Assembly (NCBI RefSeq): GCF_003944835.1
Contig: NZ_RWIV01000001.1
Location: forward strand, 2,736,530-2,800,529
DNA length: 64,000 nt
From: Bacillus sp. HMF5848
GTDB lineage: Bacteria; Bacillota; Bacilli; Bacillales; HMF5848
Reading direction: 5' to 3'
The position numbers were made by a program, and so were the translations under genes. Positions 44,871-55,296 of the stretch are shown here, piece by piece (within the stretch, counting starts at the first letter, position 1; each line of letters begins with the position of its first letter). The notes under the pieces were generated by a model that was not told where the DNA came from, did no database searches, and worked only from the letters and a program-made list of their open reading frames with translations.

Positions 44871-45863
44871 TCACTCAGCATATACGAATTTCATACCTGA
44901 TTCTGCTGGAGCGTACGGCGCTTGTTCAGCATACTCAGTTGCTTCATTTACTTCATTCATAATCTCTTGTAGCATTTTTTCGTTTGCTTCTTCACTTAAC
45001 ACACCGTTGTTCAATAGGTAGTCGCGGAAAGTAATAATTGGATCCTTCTTTTTAGCTTCATCCACTTCCTCTTGTGCGCGGTATGTGCGATCATCATCGT
45101 CTGATGAGTGTGGAGTGAGTCGATATGACACTGTTTCGATTAAGCTTGGTCCTTCACCACGACGTGCTCTATCGGCAGCTTCTTTAACAGCCTCGTAGAC
45201 TGCCAATGGATCATTACCATCTACTGTCACACCAGGCATACCATATCCGATGGCACGATCAGATACTTTCTCACAAGCTAACTGTCGTTCAATTGGTACC
45301 GAAATGGCGTATTTATTATTTTCGCACATGAAAATAACTGGTAGCTTATGAACACCTGCAAAGTTAGCTCCTTCGTGGAAATCACCTTGGTTTGAAGATC
45401 CTTCACCAAACGTTACAAAAGTAACCAAATCTTTCTTTTGCATTTTTCCTGCTAAAGCAATCCCAACAGCGTGTGGGACTTGCGTAGTTACCGGTGAAGA
45501 TCCCGTTACAATATTATTTTTCTTTTGTCCGAAATGACCTGGCATTTGTCTCCCCCCAGAATTGGGATCTTCTGCTTTTGCAAAGCCAGATAACATAAGG
45601 TCTTTCGCTGTCATACCAAAAGTTAATACGACACCCATATCACGGTAGTATGGCAACACATAATCTTTTCCTTTTTCAAGGGCAAACGAGGCACCTACTT
45701 GTGCAGCTTCTTGCCCTTGACAAGAGATTACAAATGGTATTTTTCCTGAACGGTTTAATAGCCACATTCGCTCGTCAATCTTTCGAGCTAGTAACATTGT
45801 TCTGTACATACTTAAAACCGCTTCATCTGATAACCCTAAAGCTTGATGACGCTTTTCTGTCAT
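44871..45863 (-). CDS. bkdAA: branched-chain alpha-keto acid dehydrogenase E1 alpha
   Basis: The TPP-binding alpha subunit. RTMLLARKIDERMWLLNRSG near residue 20, GGRQMPGHFG near 100, the TPP motif FGEGSSNQGDFHEGANFA near 158, and the phosphorylation-loop region SYRLTPHSSDDDD near 262. The ATG at 45863 after GGGAGGAAATACTCC gives MTEKRHQALGL and 330 residues, identical in length to B. subtilis. Confidence 0.97.
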   Translation of the reverse strand: MTEKRHQALGLSDEAVLSMYRTMLLARKIDERMWLLNRSGKIPFVISCQGQEAAQVGASFALEKGKDYVLPYYRDMGVVLTFGMTAKDLMLSGFAKAEDPNSGGRQMPGHFGQKKNNIVTGSSPVTTQVPHAVGIALAGKMQKKDLVTFVTFGEGSSNQGDFHEGANFAGVHKLPVIFMCENNKYAISVPIERQLACEKVSDRAIGYGMPGVTVDGNDPLAVYEAVKEAADRARRGEGPSLIETVSYRLTPHSSDDDDRTYRAQEEVDEAKKKDPIITFRDYLLNNGVLSEEANEKMLQEIMNEVNEATEYAEQAPYAPAESGMKFVYAE

Positions 45864-45899
45864 GGAGTATTTCCTCCCATCTTTTTTCTTTCTCATATT

Positions 45900-47327
45900 T
45901 TATGCTCCGTGAATAGCATGCCCTTCAACAGCTAGAGCTGCTTCACCTAACACTTCCGACAGCGTTGGATGTGGGTGAATAGTATGTGAAATCTCCCAAT
46001 TTGAAGCATCTAATACTTTTGCAAGCGCTGCCTCTGATATTAAATCAGTTACATGTGGTCCAATCATATGAACCCCTAACAAGTCGTCGGTGCTTTTATC
46101 GGCTATAATCTTGACAAATCCATCAGATTCACCAAACACAAGGGCTTTACCTATTGCTTTAAAAGAAAATTTACCGACCTTAACATCATAGCCTTGTTCC
46201 TTTGCTTCTTCTTCCGTTAAGCCTATGCTAGCTGCTTCCGGATTACTGTAAATACAGCGAGCGACATCTTTATATTGAATAGGATCTGGATTCAGTCCTG
46301 CTATTTTTTCCACCGCAATAATTCCTTCATGAGCCGCTACATGAGCAAGCTGCATACCACCGATTACATCACCAATTGCATAAATATGAGAGTCCTTCGT
46401 TTGATAAAATTTATTTGTAACAATAAAACCATGATCTAACACAACATCTGTGTTCTCGATACCAATACCTTCTGTATTAGCAGCACGCCCAACAGAAACA
46501 AGAATTTTATCTGCAGAAAAAGCTTTAGCCTCCCCTTTATGCTCGGCTTTTATTGTAACAGTGCCTTCACTCACCTGTAAGGTTTCGGATAATACTTTTG
46601 CTCCCGTTACAACTTTTACCCCTTTTTTCTTTAAAAGACGCTGCATCTCACGAGATACATCTGGATCTTCAGTAGGTAAAATTCGATCCGCATATTCAAG
46701 CACTGTTACAGACACATCAAAATCAGCCATCATTGATGCCCACTCAATACCAATTACCCCACCACCAACAATGACAAGTGAGTTCGGCAAAGACTCTAGC
46801 CTCAATGCTTCATCTGACGTAATGACAAACTCACCATCGACATTTAATCCCGGTAAAGTACGCGGCCTAGAACCGGTAGCAATGATTAAATGTTTCGGAA
46901 TGACCATATCATTTTCTTGTCCATTACTATACTCAACACTGATTGTACCTGGCAATGGCGAGAATATTGACGGACCAAGTATACGACCTATACCCTCGTA
47001 TACGTCAATTTTCCCTTTTTTCATAAGATGCTGTACACCTTTATGCAGTTGATCTACTATGTGCTGTTTTCTCGCTTGCACCTTTGAAAAATCTAATGAA
47101 ACATCCTTTGCTAATACACCAAACTCTTCACTCTTCTTAGTAGTATGATACACCTCAGCACTTCTAAGAAGAGCTTTACTAGGTATACAACCAGCATGCA
47201 AGCACGTACCACCTAGTTTTGCTTTTTCAACAACAGCAGTGGACAATCCTAATTGTGCAGCACGAACGGCCGCTACATAGCCACCTGTACCGCCACCTAG
47301 AATGACAACATCGTATTCTCGTGCCAT
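45900..47327 (-). CDS. lpdV: dihydrolipoyl dehydrogenase of the branched-chain complex (E3)
   Basis: Reoxidises the lipoyl arm with NAD+. FAD motif VVILGGGTGGYVAAVRAA at the N-terminus, redox disulfide GGTCLHAGCIPSK near residue 40, NAD motif VIVGGGVIGIEWASMM near 180, and the catalytic HPHPTLSE near 440. The ATG at 47327 follows GAGGAGTGAGAAAT; 475 residues. Confidence 0.97.
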   Translation of the reverse strand: MAREYDVVILGGGTGGYVAAVRAAQLGLSTAVVEKAKLGGTCLHAGCIPSKALLRSAEVYHTTKKSEEFGVLAKDVSLDFSKVQARKQHIVDQLHKGVQHLMKKGKIDVYEGIGRILGPSIFSPLPGTISVEYSNGQENDMVIPKHLIIATGSRPRTLPGLNVDGEFVITSDEALRLESLPNSLVIVGGGVIGIEWASMMADFDVSVTVLEYADRILPTEDPDVSREMQRLLKKKGVKVVTGAKVLSETLQVSEGTVTIKAEHKGEAKAFSADKILVSVGRAANTEGIGIENTDVVLDHGFIVTNKFYQTKDSHIYAIGDVIGGMQLAHVAAHEGIIAVEKIAGLNPDPIQYKDVARCIYSNPEAASIGLTEEEAKEQGYDVKVGKFSFKAIGKALVFGESDGFVKIIADKSTDDLLGVHMIGPHVTDLISEAALAKVLDASNWEISHTIHPHPTLSEVLGEAALAVEGHAIHGA

Positions 47328-47357
47328 ATTTCTCACTCCTCTCAAACAGCAATTTTA

Positions 47358-48437
47358 TTACATATATTGCTTTGCTACTTCCTCTCCGCGCAAAACACGT
47401 AATGCCCCTTCAGCGAGTGCCTTTAATTCATCTTCGCCAGGAACAACAATAATGTCTGCAATCCATGATACATATTGTTGAATTAACTCTATTAAGTACT
47501 GACTGTGAGCTAATCCACCAGTTATCACGATGGCATCAATTTTTCCAGTAAGCACGGCACTTGCTGAACCAATTTCTTTTGCAACTTGATAAGCCATAGC
47601 AGTATATATTTTCTTTGCTTCTTGATCACCTTGTTGAATGCGTTTTTCTATATCGATTCCACTGTTTGTACCTAAGTAGCCAACTAATCCACCTTTTCCA
47701 ACAAGCATGCTGTTAATTTCATCACGATAATAATCGCCTGAAAAACATAGTGCTGCCAAATCCCCAGCTGGTACAGTACCAGCTCTTTCTGGACTGAATG
47801 GACCATCGCCATTTAGACCATTGTTCACATCAATAACTCTGCCGTTTCGATGGACACCAACTGTTATACCGCCACCCATATGAACAACAATTAGCTTTGC
47901 TGCTTCGTAAGTCATTCCAAGTTGATTAGCAACCTTTCGAGCCACTGCTTTTTGGTTTAATGCGTGAAATATACTTTTTCTCTCAATTAATGGAAATCCT
48001 GACACTTTAGCAATTGGTTCCATCTCATCAACAACAACTGGGTCTACAATAAAAGAAGGGATATTTAGTCCATTAGCAATTTCGTTTGCTAAAATCCCCC
48101 CAAGATTAGAGGCATGTTGACCGTTATAGCCCGTACGTAAATCCTCAAGCATACGCTCATTTACTTCATATGTACCGCCTGCAATGGGACGTAGTAACCC
48201 ACCACGTCCGCATACAGCGCTAAGCTTAGAGAGATTGATTCCTTCTCTGTCTAATACAGAAAGAATACTATGCTTACGGAACTCATATTGCTCAAATATT
48301 GTTTCAAATTTGTTTAAGTCCTCGGTATCATGACGTAACGTTTGCTCAAGAATCGGGCGGTCATCTTCAAATACACCTATTTTAGTTGAGGTTGATCCTG
48401 GGTTAATTGTTAAGATTCGTGCTGTTTGTACTTGCAA
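47358..48437 (-). CDS. buk: branched-chain/butyrate kinase
   Basis: An acetokinase-family enzyme that makes ATP from (branched) acyl phosphate. The motifs are [16 protein letters not shown] at the start, [20 protein letters not shown] near residue 200 and [10 protein letters not shown] near 320. A TTG at 48437 lies 7 nt after GGAGGAG and gives [15 protein letters not shown] (about 359 residues). The ATG at 48452 would contain that ribosome binding site within its own codons, so the TTG is the better start. Acts after Ptb. Confidence 0.95.
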   Translation of the reverse strand: MQVQTARILTINPGSTSTKIGVFEDDRPILEQTLRHDTEDLNKFETIFEQYEFRKHSILSVLDREGINLSKLSAVCGRGGLLRPIAGGTYEVNERMLEDLRTGYNGQHASNLGGILANEIANGLNIPSFIVDPVVVDEMEPIAKVSGFPLIERKSIFHALNQKAVARKVANQLGMTYEAAKLIVVHMGGGITVGVHRNGRVIDVNNGLNGDGPFSPERAGTVPAGDLAALCFSGDYYRDEINSMLVGKGGLVGYLGTNSGIDIEKRIQQGDQEAKKIYTAMAYQVAKEIGSASAVLTGKIDAIVITGGLAHSQYLIELIQQYVSWIADIIVVPGEDELKALAEGALRVLRGEEVAKQYM

Positions 48438-48478
48438 AAATGACTCCTCCATCTTTTAATGAAAATTCAATGTTATAT

Positions 48479-49582
48479 TTATCGATTACGACGTCTACTT
48501 AAAATGTGATGTCCGTTTTGTAAAAATTGACTTCTAGATTGGCGCATACGCTCAATTCTTTCTTCCGCTAGACGGTCAGCCGCTTTATATGTTGGGATTC
48601 CATCACGTTCGGCGATAGAAATCACTTTTTCAATATTTTGGTAAATTTGTTCTACTTTCTTCATAGCTCGATCTCTGTTATAACCATATAACTCATCAGC
48701 AACGTTAATCACTCCACCAGCATTAATAACATAGTCTGGTGCGTATAATATGCCCATTTCATGGATTAAATCCCCATGACGAGGCTCCTTTAACTGATTA
48801 TTAGCTGCTCCAGCAATTACTTTACACTTTAATTTTGGAATAGTTTGATCATTCACTGTTGCACCTAACGCGCATGGTGCATAAATGTCACATTCCACAT
48901 CATAAATATCTGATGGGTCAACAGCCTTTGCTCCAAATTCAGCTACAGCTTTCATAACTGCATCTTTGTTAATATCTGTAACAATTAGTTTGGCACCTTC
49001 CTCATGAAGATATTTACACAAGGTATACGCCACATTACCTACACCTTGCACGGCTACCACTTTTCCTTCAAGTGCATCCGAACCAAATGCATGCTTAGCA
49101 GCTGCTTTCATACCAACATACACACCGTAAGCAGTTACTGGCGACGGGTTACCACTTGAGCCAAATGCTGGCGATACGCCTGTTACATAGTCTGTTTCCT
49201 CATGAATAATATCCATATCTGCTACAGTTGTACCGACATCTTCAGCTGTAATATAACGACCATTTAACCCTTGAACGTATCGACCGAACGCACGGAACAA
49301 CTCTTCATTTTTGTCTTTACGAGGATCTCCAATAATAACTGTCTTTCCTCCGCCTAAATTAAGACCCGCAGCAGCATTTTTGTATGTCATACCTTTAGCT
49401 AATCGTAATGCGTCTTCAATAGCTGCTGATTCCGACTCATATGTCCACATACGCGTCCCACCTAATGCAGGTCCTAGCGTTGTATCATGAATAGCGATGA
49501 TTGCTTTTAAACCTGATTGCTTGTCTTGACAAAGTACTAATTGCTCATAATCATACGTTTCTAAATACTTGAAAATTTCCAT
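48479..49582 (-). CDS. bcd: leucine (branched-chain amino acid) dehydrogenase
   Basis: Deaminates leucine, valine and isoleucine to their keto acids with NAD+, feeding the bkd complex. The catalytic lysine lies in [20 protein letters not shown] near residue 80, the NAD motif is [17 protein letters not shown] near 178, and [13 protein letters not shown] follows. 367 residues, normal. Second gene of the operon. GGAGAGGGATACCCT precedes the ATG. Confidence 0.97.
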   Translation of the reverse strand: MEIFKYLETYDYEQLVLCQDKQSGLKAIIAIHDTTLGPALGGTRMWTYESESAAIEDALRLAKGMTYKNAAAGLNLGGGKTVIIGDPRKDKNEELFRAFGRYVQGLNGRYITAEDVGTTVADMDIIHEETDYVTGVSPAFGSSGNPSPVTAYGVYVGMKAAAKHAFGSDALEGKVVAVQGVGNVAYTLCKYLHEEGAKLIVTDINKDAVMKAVAEFGAKAVDPSDIYDVECDIYAPCALGATVNDQTIPKLKCKVIAGAANNQLKEPRHGDLIHEMGILYAPDYVINAGGVINVADELYGYNRDRAMKKVEQIYQNIEKVISIAERDGIPTYKAADRLAEERIERMRQSRSQFLQNGHHILSRRRNR

Positions 49583-49601
49583 AGGGTATCCCTCTCCTTA
49601 T

Positions 49602-50507
49602 TTAAGAATTACTTTTTATAGCAAACGCTACTGATAATAACTTACTCTCGATTGAATCAGCACGAGATGTTAACACAATTGGCGCCTTTGCACCCGCTAT
49701 AATGCTAGCTGTACTGGCATTTGCGAAATAAACAAGCGACTTATACAAAACATTTCCTGTTTCAATATCCGGAAGTACTAATATATCAGCTTCCCCAGCC
49801 ACTTCACTGTCAATTTTTTTATATTGAGCAGCTTGTTTTGATACAGCATTGTCTAGAGCTAATGGTCCGTCAACTAAACAATGTTGAATTTGACCACGTT
49901 TATTCATCATGGCTAACAACCCTGCATGAATAGATGCTTCCATTGCAGAATTTACTGTTTCTACAGCAGCCAATACTGCCACTTTAGGCACGTCTAAATT
50001 GACACGACGCGTAACATTTACAGCATTTTGAATAATTTGAGCTTTCTGCTCTAACGTTGGAGCAATATTCATAGCAGCATCTGTTATATAAATAAGTCGA
50101 TCCCAACCAGGAATGTCAAATGCGGCAACATGCGATAATATCTGGTTTTTTACACGAAGCCCTTGCTCCTTGTTAAGAACATGTTTTAAAAGCTGTGATG
50201 TGTGTAAATTTCCTTTCATCAATACGTCAGCTTCTTCAAATCTTACAGCCTTTACTGCTTCATATGCAGCTTCTTCATCACTCTCTGTTTCAACGATTTG
50301 CAACGCATTCACGTCATAGGATGATAAATTAGCTTCAGCAACAAGCTTTCGTAAAGAATTCTTTTTTCCGTATAAAATAAAGGACGCTAAATTTTGTTGA
50401 AGTGCTTTATTAACAGCAGCTAACACTTGTTCATCATCAGCAGCTGCTACGGCTATTTTTTTTGAAGGCTGCTGAGTTACGTATGCTACAATATCTGATA
50501 ACCTCAT
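49602..50507 (-). CDS. ptb: phosphate butyryltransferase
   Basis: Converts branched-chain or butyryl-CoA to acyl phosphate for Buk. It has the PTA/PTB fold pattern: ADVLMKGNLHTSQLLKHVLN near residue 95, VAVLAAVETVNSAMEASIHA near 187, and a C-terminal VLTSRADSIESKLLS. 301 residues. First gene of the bkd operon, expressed from the sigma-54 promoter upstream. Its ribosome binding site (AAAGGAATG) is 14 nt from the ATG, weaker than for the other genes. Confidence 0.95.
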   Translation of the reverse strand: MRLSDIVAYVTQQPSKKIAVAAADDEQVLAAVNKALQQNLASFILYGKKNSLRKLVAEANLSSYDVNALQIVETESDEEAAYEAVKAVRFEEADVLMKGNLHTSQLLKHVLNKEQGLRVKNQILSHVAAFDIPGWDRLIYITDAAMNIAPTLEQKAQIIQNAVNVTRRVNLDVPKVAVLAAVETVNSAMEASIHAGLLAMMNKRGQIQHCLVDGPLALDNAVSKQAAQYKKIDSEVAGEADILVLPDIETGNVLYKSLVYFANASTASIIAGAKAPIVLTSRADSIESKLLSVAFAIKSNS

Positions 50508-50534
50508 ACTAATCGATAGTCATTCCTTTCTATC

Positions 50535-50616
50535 GCACAAAACTTTCATATACCTCCATATACCCTAATGCAAGTTTTGTGCCAACTACATTTTATGTAA
50601 CCGCTTTATTTGTTAC
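50535..50616 (-). promoter_or_regulatory. sigma-54 promoter of the bkd operon with upstream palindromes
   Basis: On the minus strand TGGCAC (50584-50579), 5 nt, TTGCA (50573-50569) is a textbook -24/-12 element. An 11-bp inverted repeat (GCACAAAACTT, 50582-50572, and AAGTTTTGTGC, 50545-50535) covers the promoter core and the leader. GTAAC and GTTAC arms at 50597-50616 could be an activator site for BkdR, although it lies close to the promoter. Further TGCAT words lie at 50638-50662. Confidence 0.8.
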
Positions 50617-50652
50617 GGTTTTATGTCTGCAAAAAATTGCATACCATGCAGA

Positions 50653-52725
50653 TTATTGCATGCTATTTTTAGCAAGCTTATACTTATCTAGTTTGTAATA
50701 CAAATTACGCAAGGATATCCCCAATAATCTCGCCGCCTCTGTTTTGTTTCCTTCACAATGATCTAGCACTTGGGCCATTATTTTCGCTTCATATCGATCA
50801 ACTAAATCCTGTAACGTTGAATGAGAGTCAAACAACGTTAAATTTTGTCCCCCTTCATGTTGAACAGTAGGATTTGATTCAAGCTGCGGTATATGTTGAA
50901 TATCGATTGCTTTTTCATGAAACTTGAGAAAAATTATAGCACGACCTAACACATTTTCTAGTTCACGAACATTTCCAGGCCAATGGTAGCTAGATAAATA
51001 ACGTAGTGCCTCATCCGTAATCGTATTTACATTACGTCCATAGTCTTGATTTATCTTCGATAGTAAGTGTTTGCATAGATCTGGAATATCCTCTAAACGA
51101 TTTCGTAAAGGAGGGATACGAATCGGCAAGCGATTTAGTCGATAATATAAATCCTCGCGAAAAGAGCCTGTCGCAATTGCTTTTTCTAAATTCACGTGCG
51201 TCGCAGCAATAACTCTAACGTTGATAGGAATTGGCTTTGTACCGCCTACACGAATGATCTCGCCTTCTTGCAATACACGCAACAGTTTAACCTGTGTATT
51301 TGCTGATAGTTCCCCTATTTCATCTAGAAAAATGCTACCATTGTTAGCTTCCTCAAAGAAACCTCGTTTCCCACCTCGTTTCGCACCAGAAAACGCCCCT
51401 TCGTCGTATCCAAATAATTCACTTTCAAGTAGCGTTTCACTAATTGCAGCACAATTAACTCTTATAAATTTATTCCATCGTCTTTCACTTGCATTATGTA
51501 TTGCATGCGCAAACAACTCTTTCCCTGTGCCCGATTCTCCTCTCAACAAAACAGTTGCAGGAGTTTTAGCACCAAGCTTCGCTTGCTCAATGGCCAGCTG
51601 CATTTCTTCCGAACTTCCAATAATATCTTCAAACGCATATTTCGCTTCTAGAGTTCTAATAATTTGCCGAGCTCTATTTAACTCAGAAGTAAGTTGCTGT
51701 ATTTCAGATACATCCTGGATAACACCGACGCTTCCCTTTAACTTGCCATCAACAATAATAGGCGCCACATTCACAACAACATCACGTTTATTAGGCCCAA
51801 CCTTCATGCGTACACCACGAACTGCTCTACGAGTTTGTAGAACCTTCATATGCATACTTTCACCTTCAGATATATCTATAGTTGCTGGCTTTCCTATAAC
51901 GTCTTCTTCAGTTAATCCTGTTAGTCTCGTATATGCACCATTAATCATAAGACCTAATCCATTCTCATCAACAACAGAAATCGCTTCTTCCGAGGAACGT
52001 ATGATAGCCTCTAACATCGTTTGCACTTCTTTGAGATTTGTTATTTCACTCGCTAGCTCAACAACATCCGAGATATCTTTAAATATTGAAACAGCACCAA
52101 TTAAAACCGAATCTTCCGAAATCATTGGCATTCGTGTTGTTATGATTTTCTTGCGATTCGCTAGTACTAATTCTTGATTAGACTCTACCTTTCTAGTCGC
52201 AAGAACTCTAGGTAGTTTACTACTAGGAATTATTTCGTGAATATGCTTATTTAAAGCATTCTCTTTAGAGATGCCAGCCATTTTTTCGGCACTTTTATTG
52301 AACAAAATGACTTTTCCTTCTGTATCAATAACAATCATACCGTCACTAGTTGTATTAAATATTAACTCTTGCTTATATTTCTCACTTTTTAAAGTTTCAA
52401 TCAGCTTTTCTTTTTCCTTAAAAAGTCTTGCGGTAATATGAGCCACCGCGCCAGGAATTAGGACCGTTTGCTTACTTCGCATGTCCCTAATAGCGGAAAA
52501 CGTCGCATCACTTCCTGTGGCCTCAATAACAATATCAATCTGTTCATCTAAATATGGCTCCCACCGAACATCAGTATGAATACCAAGCTTCCTTGCTAAA
52601 ATCACTCCAGGAGCATTAAGGTTCTTATCAATGACGGCCACAATGTTCATTTCCTCTGTTTCTATTAGCATTGTAAGCATTGCTGTCCCACCAGCACCTG
52701 CCCCTACAAGTAACACCTTCTGCAT
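50653..52725 (-). CDS. bkdR: sigma-54-dependent activator of the bkd operon
   Basis: An enhancer-binding protein that responds to branched-chain substrates. Residues 1-115 form a Rossmann-like domain ([14 protein letters not shown]). Two PAS domains (~120-230 and 235-350) follow. The AAA+ domain has Walker A GESGTGKE and Walker [10 protein letters not shown], and the sigma-54 contact loop reads GAFSGA instead of the usual GAFTGA. A Fis-type helix-turn-helix ([20 protein letters not shown]) closes the 690 residues. GGGGTGAAAAGAA precedes the ATG. It reads toward ptb on the same strand. Confidence 0.95.
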   Translation of the reverse strand: MQKVLLVGAGAGGTAMLTMLIETEEMNIVAVIDKNLNAPGVILARKLGIHTDVRWEPYLDEQIDIVIEATGSDATFSAIRDMRSKQTVLIPGAVAHITARLFKEKEKLIETLKSEKYKQELIFNTTSDGMIVIDTEGKVILFNKSAEKMAGISKENALNKHIHEIIPSSKLPRVLATRKVESNQELVLANRKKIITTRMPMISEDSVLIGAVSIFKDISDVVELASEITNLKEVQTMLEAIIRSSEEAISVVDENGLGLMINGAYTRLTGLTEEDVIGKPATIDISEGESMHMKVLQTRRAVRGVRMKVGPNKRDVVVNVAPIIVDGKLKGSVGVIQDVSEIQQLTSELNRARQIIRTLEAKYAFEDIIGSSEEMQLAIEQAKLGAKTPATVLLRGESGTGKELFAHAIHNASERRWNKFIRVNCAAISETLLESELFGYDEGAFSGAKRGGKRGFFEEANNGSIFLDEIGELSANTQVKLLRVLQEGEIIRVGGTKPIPINVRVIAATHVNLEKAIATGSFREDLYYRLNRLPIRIPPLRNRLEDIPDLCKHLLSKINQDYGRNVNTITDEALRYLSSYHWPGNVRELENVLGRAIIFLKFHEKAIDIQHIPQLESNPTVQHEGGQNLTLFDSHSTLQDLVDRYEAKIMAQVLDHCEGNKTEAARLLGISLRNLYYKLDKYKLAKNSMQ

Positions 52726-52917
52726 TTCTTTTCACCCCTTACTGTGAAAACTTAAGCAAAAACAAGTGAGTTGTTTATGAAAATTCTTGCATATATCGTA
52801 CCTTATTATGATAATATTGACAACTTTATTTTTTAAATCGGAAATTTTTGTATACGTTATCGCGTTATTCTTGTACAATAAAAGATACATATTTATACAA
52901 AAGGAGTTACGCCAACA

Positions 52918-53157
52918 ATGGCTCGAATAGTTGCTTTATTTATTTTAGTTATTCCAGCAGTTTTAGCTGGATATGGAATTAAATTGATGCGGGATGCTCT
53001 TTTCGCAGTGCAAAACCCATTTTTTATTAACTTACCACTACAAATGATTGCTGGGTTACTATTCTTTATTGGCGGGCTGAGTTTTGTTGCTGGTTTTATT
53101 TTTCACCGTGACAGAAAGAGAAATAAATTACAAAACCGCTTTAAGAAAAACGTATAA
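52918..53157 (+). CDS. yqzF: DUF2627 membrane protein YqzF
   Basis: 79 residues with two membrane segments (VALFILVIPAVLAGYGIKLM and QMIAGLLFFIGGLSFVAGFIF) and a basic cytoplasmic tail (HRDRKRNKLQNRFKK). It matches the DUF2627 family found next to bkdR in Bacillus. Function unknown. AAAAGGAGTTACGCCAACA precedes the ATG. Divergent from bkdR. Confidence 0.88.
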   Translation: MARIVALFILVIPAVLAGYGIKLMRDALFAVQNPFFINLPLQMIAGLLFFIGGLSFVAGFIFHRDRKRNKLQNRFKKNV

Positions 53158-53239
53158 CTTTTATCGGCGAAACAAATTAGCAACCATAGATAACCTCTTA
53201 GCTCCATTCAAGTCTAAACATAACCTCTAATTAAACTTA

Positions 53240-53275
53240 AAGGGCGAGAACAATATTTGTTCCTCGCCCTTTTTT
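53240..53275. terminator. bidirectional terminator between yqzF and the glycerophosphodiesterase gene
   Basis: AAGGGCGAG pairs with CTCGCCCTT (inner AACA/TGTT extension), followed by TTTTTT. Confidence 0.9.
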
Positions 53276-54003
53276 CATAACATTTTATATACTTCCATAG
53301 CTCTCCGCGGATAGTCTGTGAAAAATCCTGCAACTTGCTCGTTAAATAGACGCTTCATTATAGACTCATCATTTACCGTAAATGGTCGAACTGAAAAACC
53401 ATTTAATTGTGCTTTTCTAGTTATCTCTGCTGTAGCTGCTGGAATGTATGGGTGTAATGCATTTGCTTCAACTGTCGTTGCGTAACTCCAAGGCTCATAT
53501 AACCCTTCCATGTAAAGAATAGCTGTTTCCACATTCTTCGATATTATTTTACATTTTTTTAAACTGTAATGATTAAATGATGATATTATGACTCGATTTT
53601 CAATTTGAAACTCGTTTATCAATTCTAACACTTTTTCTTCTAAAGTCGGATATTCAATAATACCATTTTTTAATTCAATATTAATAAGCAAGTCAAGTGG
53701 TTTGACCCACTCTAACACCTCTTGTAGGGACGGAATAGGTACAAAACCATATTGATCATGAAATTTAAAGCTTGCATCAAACTTCCTTAATTGGTGATAT
53801 GTAAAATCTTTTACGTAGCCTTTTCCAGTTGTTGTGCGATCTATTTTTTCATCATGGATAACAACAACTGTTCCATCTGAAGCTAATTGCACATCAAGTT
53901 CTATCCCTTTTGCGCCTTCATCAAAGGCAGCTTGAAAGGATAGTAACGTATTCTCTGGATATGTACCAGCTGCACCTCTATGTCCGAAAACGATTGTCAT
54001 CAT
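53275..54003 (-). CDS. yqiK: cytoplasmic glycerophosphodiester phosphodiesterase (YqiK)
   Basis: Hydrolyses glycerophosphodiesters to glycerol-3-phosphate and an alcohol. The GDPD motifs are VFGHRGAAGTYPENTL, GIELDVQLASDGTVVVIHDE (metal ligands E, D and H) and LLINIELKNG. No signal peptide, so intracellular. The ATG at 54003 follows AAAGGAGTGGT and gives 242 residues, close to YqiK. It lies beside spo0A as in B. subtilis. It could use substrate brought in by the Ugp-type importer at 22.6-26.8 kb. Confidence 0.93.
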   Translation of the reverse strand: MMTIVFGHRGAAGTYPENTLLSFQAAFDEGAKGIELDVQLASDGTVVVIHDEKIDRTTTGKGYVKDFTYHQLRKFDASFKFHDQYGFVPIPSLQEVLEWVKPLDLLINIELKNGIIEYPTLEEKVLELINEFQIENRVIISSFNHYSLKKCKIISKNVETAILYMEGLYEPWSYATTVEANALHPYIPAATAEITRKAQLNGFSVRPFTVNDESIMKRLFNEQVAGFFTDYPRRAMEVYKML

Positions 54004-54028
54004 ACCACTCCTTTCAATAGTACATAAC

Positions 54029-54063
54029 GAAACCCGATGAATCATAATGATTTATCGGGTTTC
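54029..54063 (-). terminator. terminator after spo0A
   Basis: GAAACCCGATGAATCA pairs with TGATTTATCGGGTTTC (one wobble). The T tract is short, so some readthrough into yqiK is possible. Confidence 0.65.
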
Positions 54064-54089
54064 ATGACCTATCTTTATTCCTTACCCTC

Positions 54090-54875
54090 TCAAGAAGCTT
54101 TATGCTCTAAACGAAGCTTATCAGCCACCATCGCAATAAACTCACTGTTTGTAGGCTTTGCCTTCGTCATACTCACTGTATAGCCGAATAATGAAGAAAT
54201 GCTATCAATATTACCACGACTCCACGCTACTTCAATTGCATGACGGATTGCTCTCTCTACTCGCGAGGCAGTTGTATTATATTTCTTAGCAATATCAGGA
54301 TACAACACTTTAGTAATGGAACCTAAAAGCTCTATGTCGTTATACACCATAGAAATGGCCTCGCGCAAATATAAATAACCCTTTATATGTGCTGGTACAC
54401 CAATTTCATGAATGATACTAGTAATACTTGCATCTAGATTCTTCCCTTTTTGTTCAGGGGCTCTGTATTGCTGTGTTTGTTGATGCGTCTTATTATTTTG
54501 CACCATGCCACTAACTTGACGAATTTGGCTCGCTAAATTTTCCATATCGAATGGCTTTAGAACAAAATAAGACGCACCTAAGTCAACTGCTTTCTTTGTT
54601 ACATCTTCTTGCCCAAATGCAGTTAGCATAATCACATTAGGTTGCTTCTCTTTTGTTTGTCTCATTTTTTCTAAAACGGCAAGTCCATCTAAGTGTGGCA
54701 TTATTATATCTAAAACAAGGACATCAGGCTCTTTCTCTGACACTAACTTCAAGCAGTCTTGCCCGTTGTAAGCTACTCCAACAACCTCTATATCTTCCTG
54801 GCTCGACAAAAACTCTTGCAACAAAGACACGAGTTCCCGATTATCATCTACGATACATACCTTGATCTTTTTCAC
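54090..54875 (-). CDS. spo0A: stage 0 sporulation response regulator Spo0A
   Basis: The master regulator of sporulation entry. The receiver domain has the acidic pair D10/D11, phospho-acceptor D56 in [11 protein letters not shown] switch residues and KPFDMENL. The C-terminal DNA-binding domain contains the sigma-A contact and recognition helix region ([22 protein letters not shown]). 261 residues. GGGAGGACTTATTC precedes the start, a GTG in [12 protein letters not shown]. Its promoter region holds a sigma-H promoter and several 0A boxes. Confidence 0.99.
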   Translation of the reverse strand: MKKIKVCIVDDNRELVSLLQEFLSSQEDIEVVGVAYNGQDCLKLVSEKEPDVLVLDIIMPHLDGLAVLEKMRQTKEKQPNVIMLTAFGQEDVTKKAVDLGASYFVLKPFDMENLASQIRQVSGMVQNNKTHQQTQQYRAPEQKGKNLDASITSIIHEIGVPAHIKGYLYLREAISMVYNDIELLGSITKVLYPDIAKKYNTTASRVERAIRHAIEVAWSRGNIDSISSLFGYTVSMTKAKPTNSEFIAMVADKLRLEHKAS

Positions 54876-54954
54876 GAATAAGTCCTCCCGTTAAGAAAAT
54901 ATGTAAAACTAATGACGATTTAATAATTATCCTTATTTTTATTCTAATGGAACA

Positions 54955-55094
54955 ATTCGACAATGCAATATAAATTCCTCTATTTTTTTAAAAAAATCGA
55001 TTAATTCAGATGAAATCTCACGTTTTCTTCATTATTCTTTCTTTTTCGACTGAATTTGTCGTTTGACAAAGTTCACAGATGATAAAATGTCGAA
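54955..55094 (-). promoter_or_regulatory. spo0A sigma-H promoter and 0A boxes
   Basis: On the minus strand AGAGGAATT (54981-54973), 11 nt, GTCGAAT (54961-54955) is an exact RnAGGAwWW-N11-RnnGAAT. TGTCGAA-type 0A boxes occur at 54956-54963 (minus), 55062-55070 (minus, TTTGTCAAA), 55055-55063 (plus, TTTGTCGTT) and 55088-55094 (plus, TGTCGAA). This implies feedback by Spo0A~P. Nothing coding is seen in the 410-bp gap. Confidence 0.85.
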
Positions 55095-55264
55095 AATTCT
55101 TTACTGTTAATTCGATTATATAAGAAGCGGCACTATGATTACAAGTTATTCCCATTTTACGATTCGTAATATAAAATCGACATATAGTTCTCAGCCAGCA
55201 ACATCTTTTATTTATCACATCATTTCTCAATTAATTCATTAGTTTGTTCTAATTCAAATTTAGA

Positions 55265-55296
55265 CAGAAAAAAAGCGAGCTATGTTAGCTCGCTTC
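55265..55296 (-). terminator. terminator overlapping the end of spoIVB
   Basis: AAGCGAGCTA pairs with TAGCTCGCTT around TGT; the minus strand then reads TTTTTTT. The stem includes the last codons and stop of spoIVB. Confidence 0.88.

Noticed and set aside
50535..50565. Leader peptide before ptb starting at the ATG after GGAGG
   Set aside because: The spacing between GGAGG and ATG is only 3 nt, and the frame is 9 codons with no regulatory codon bias.
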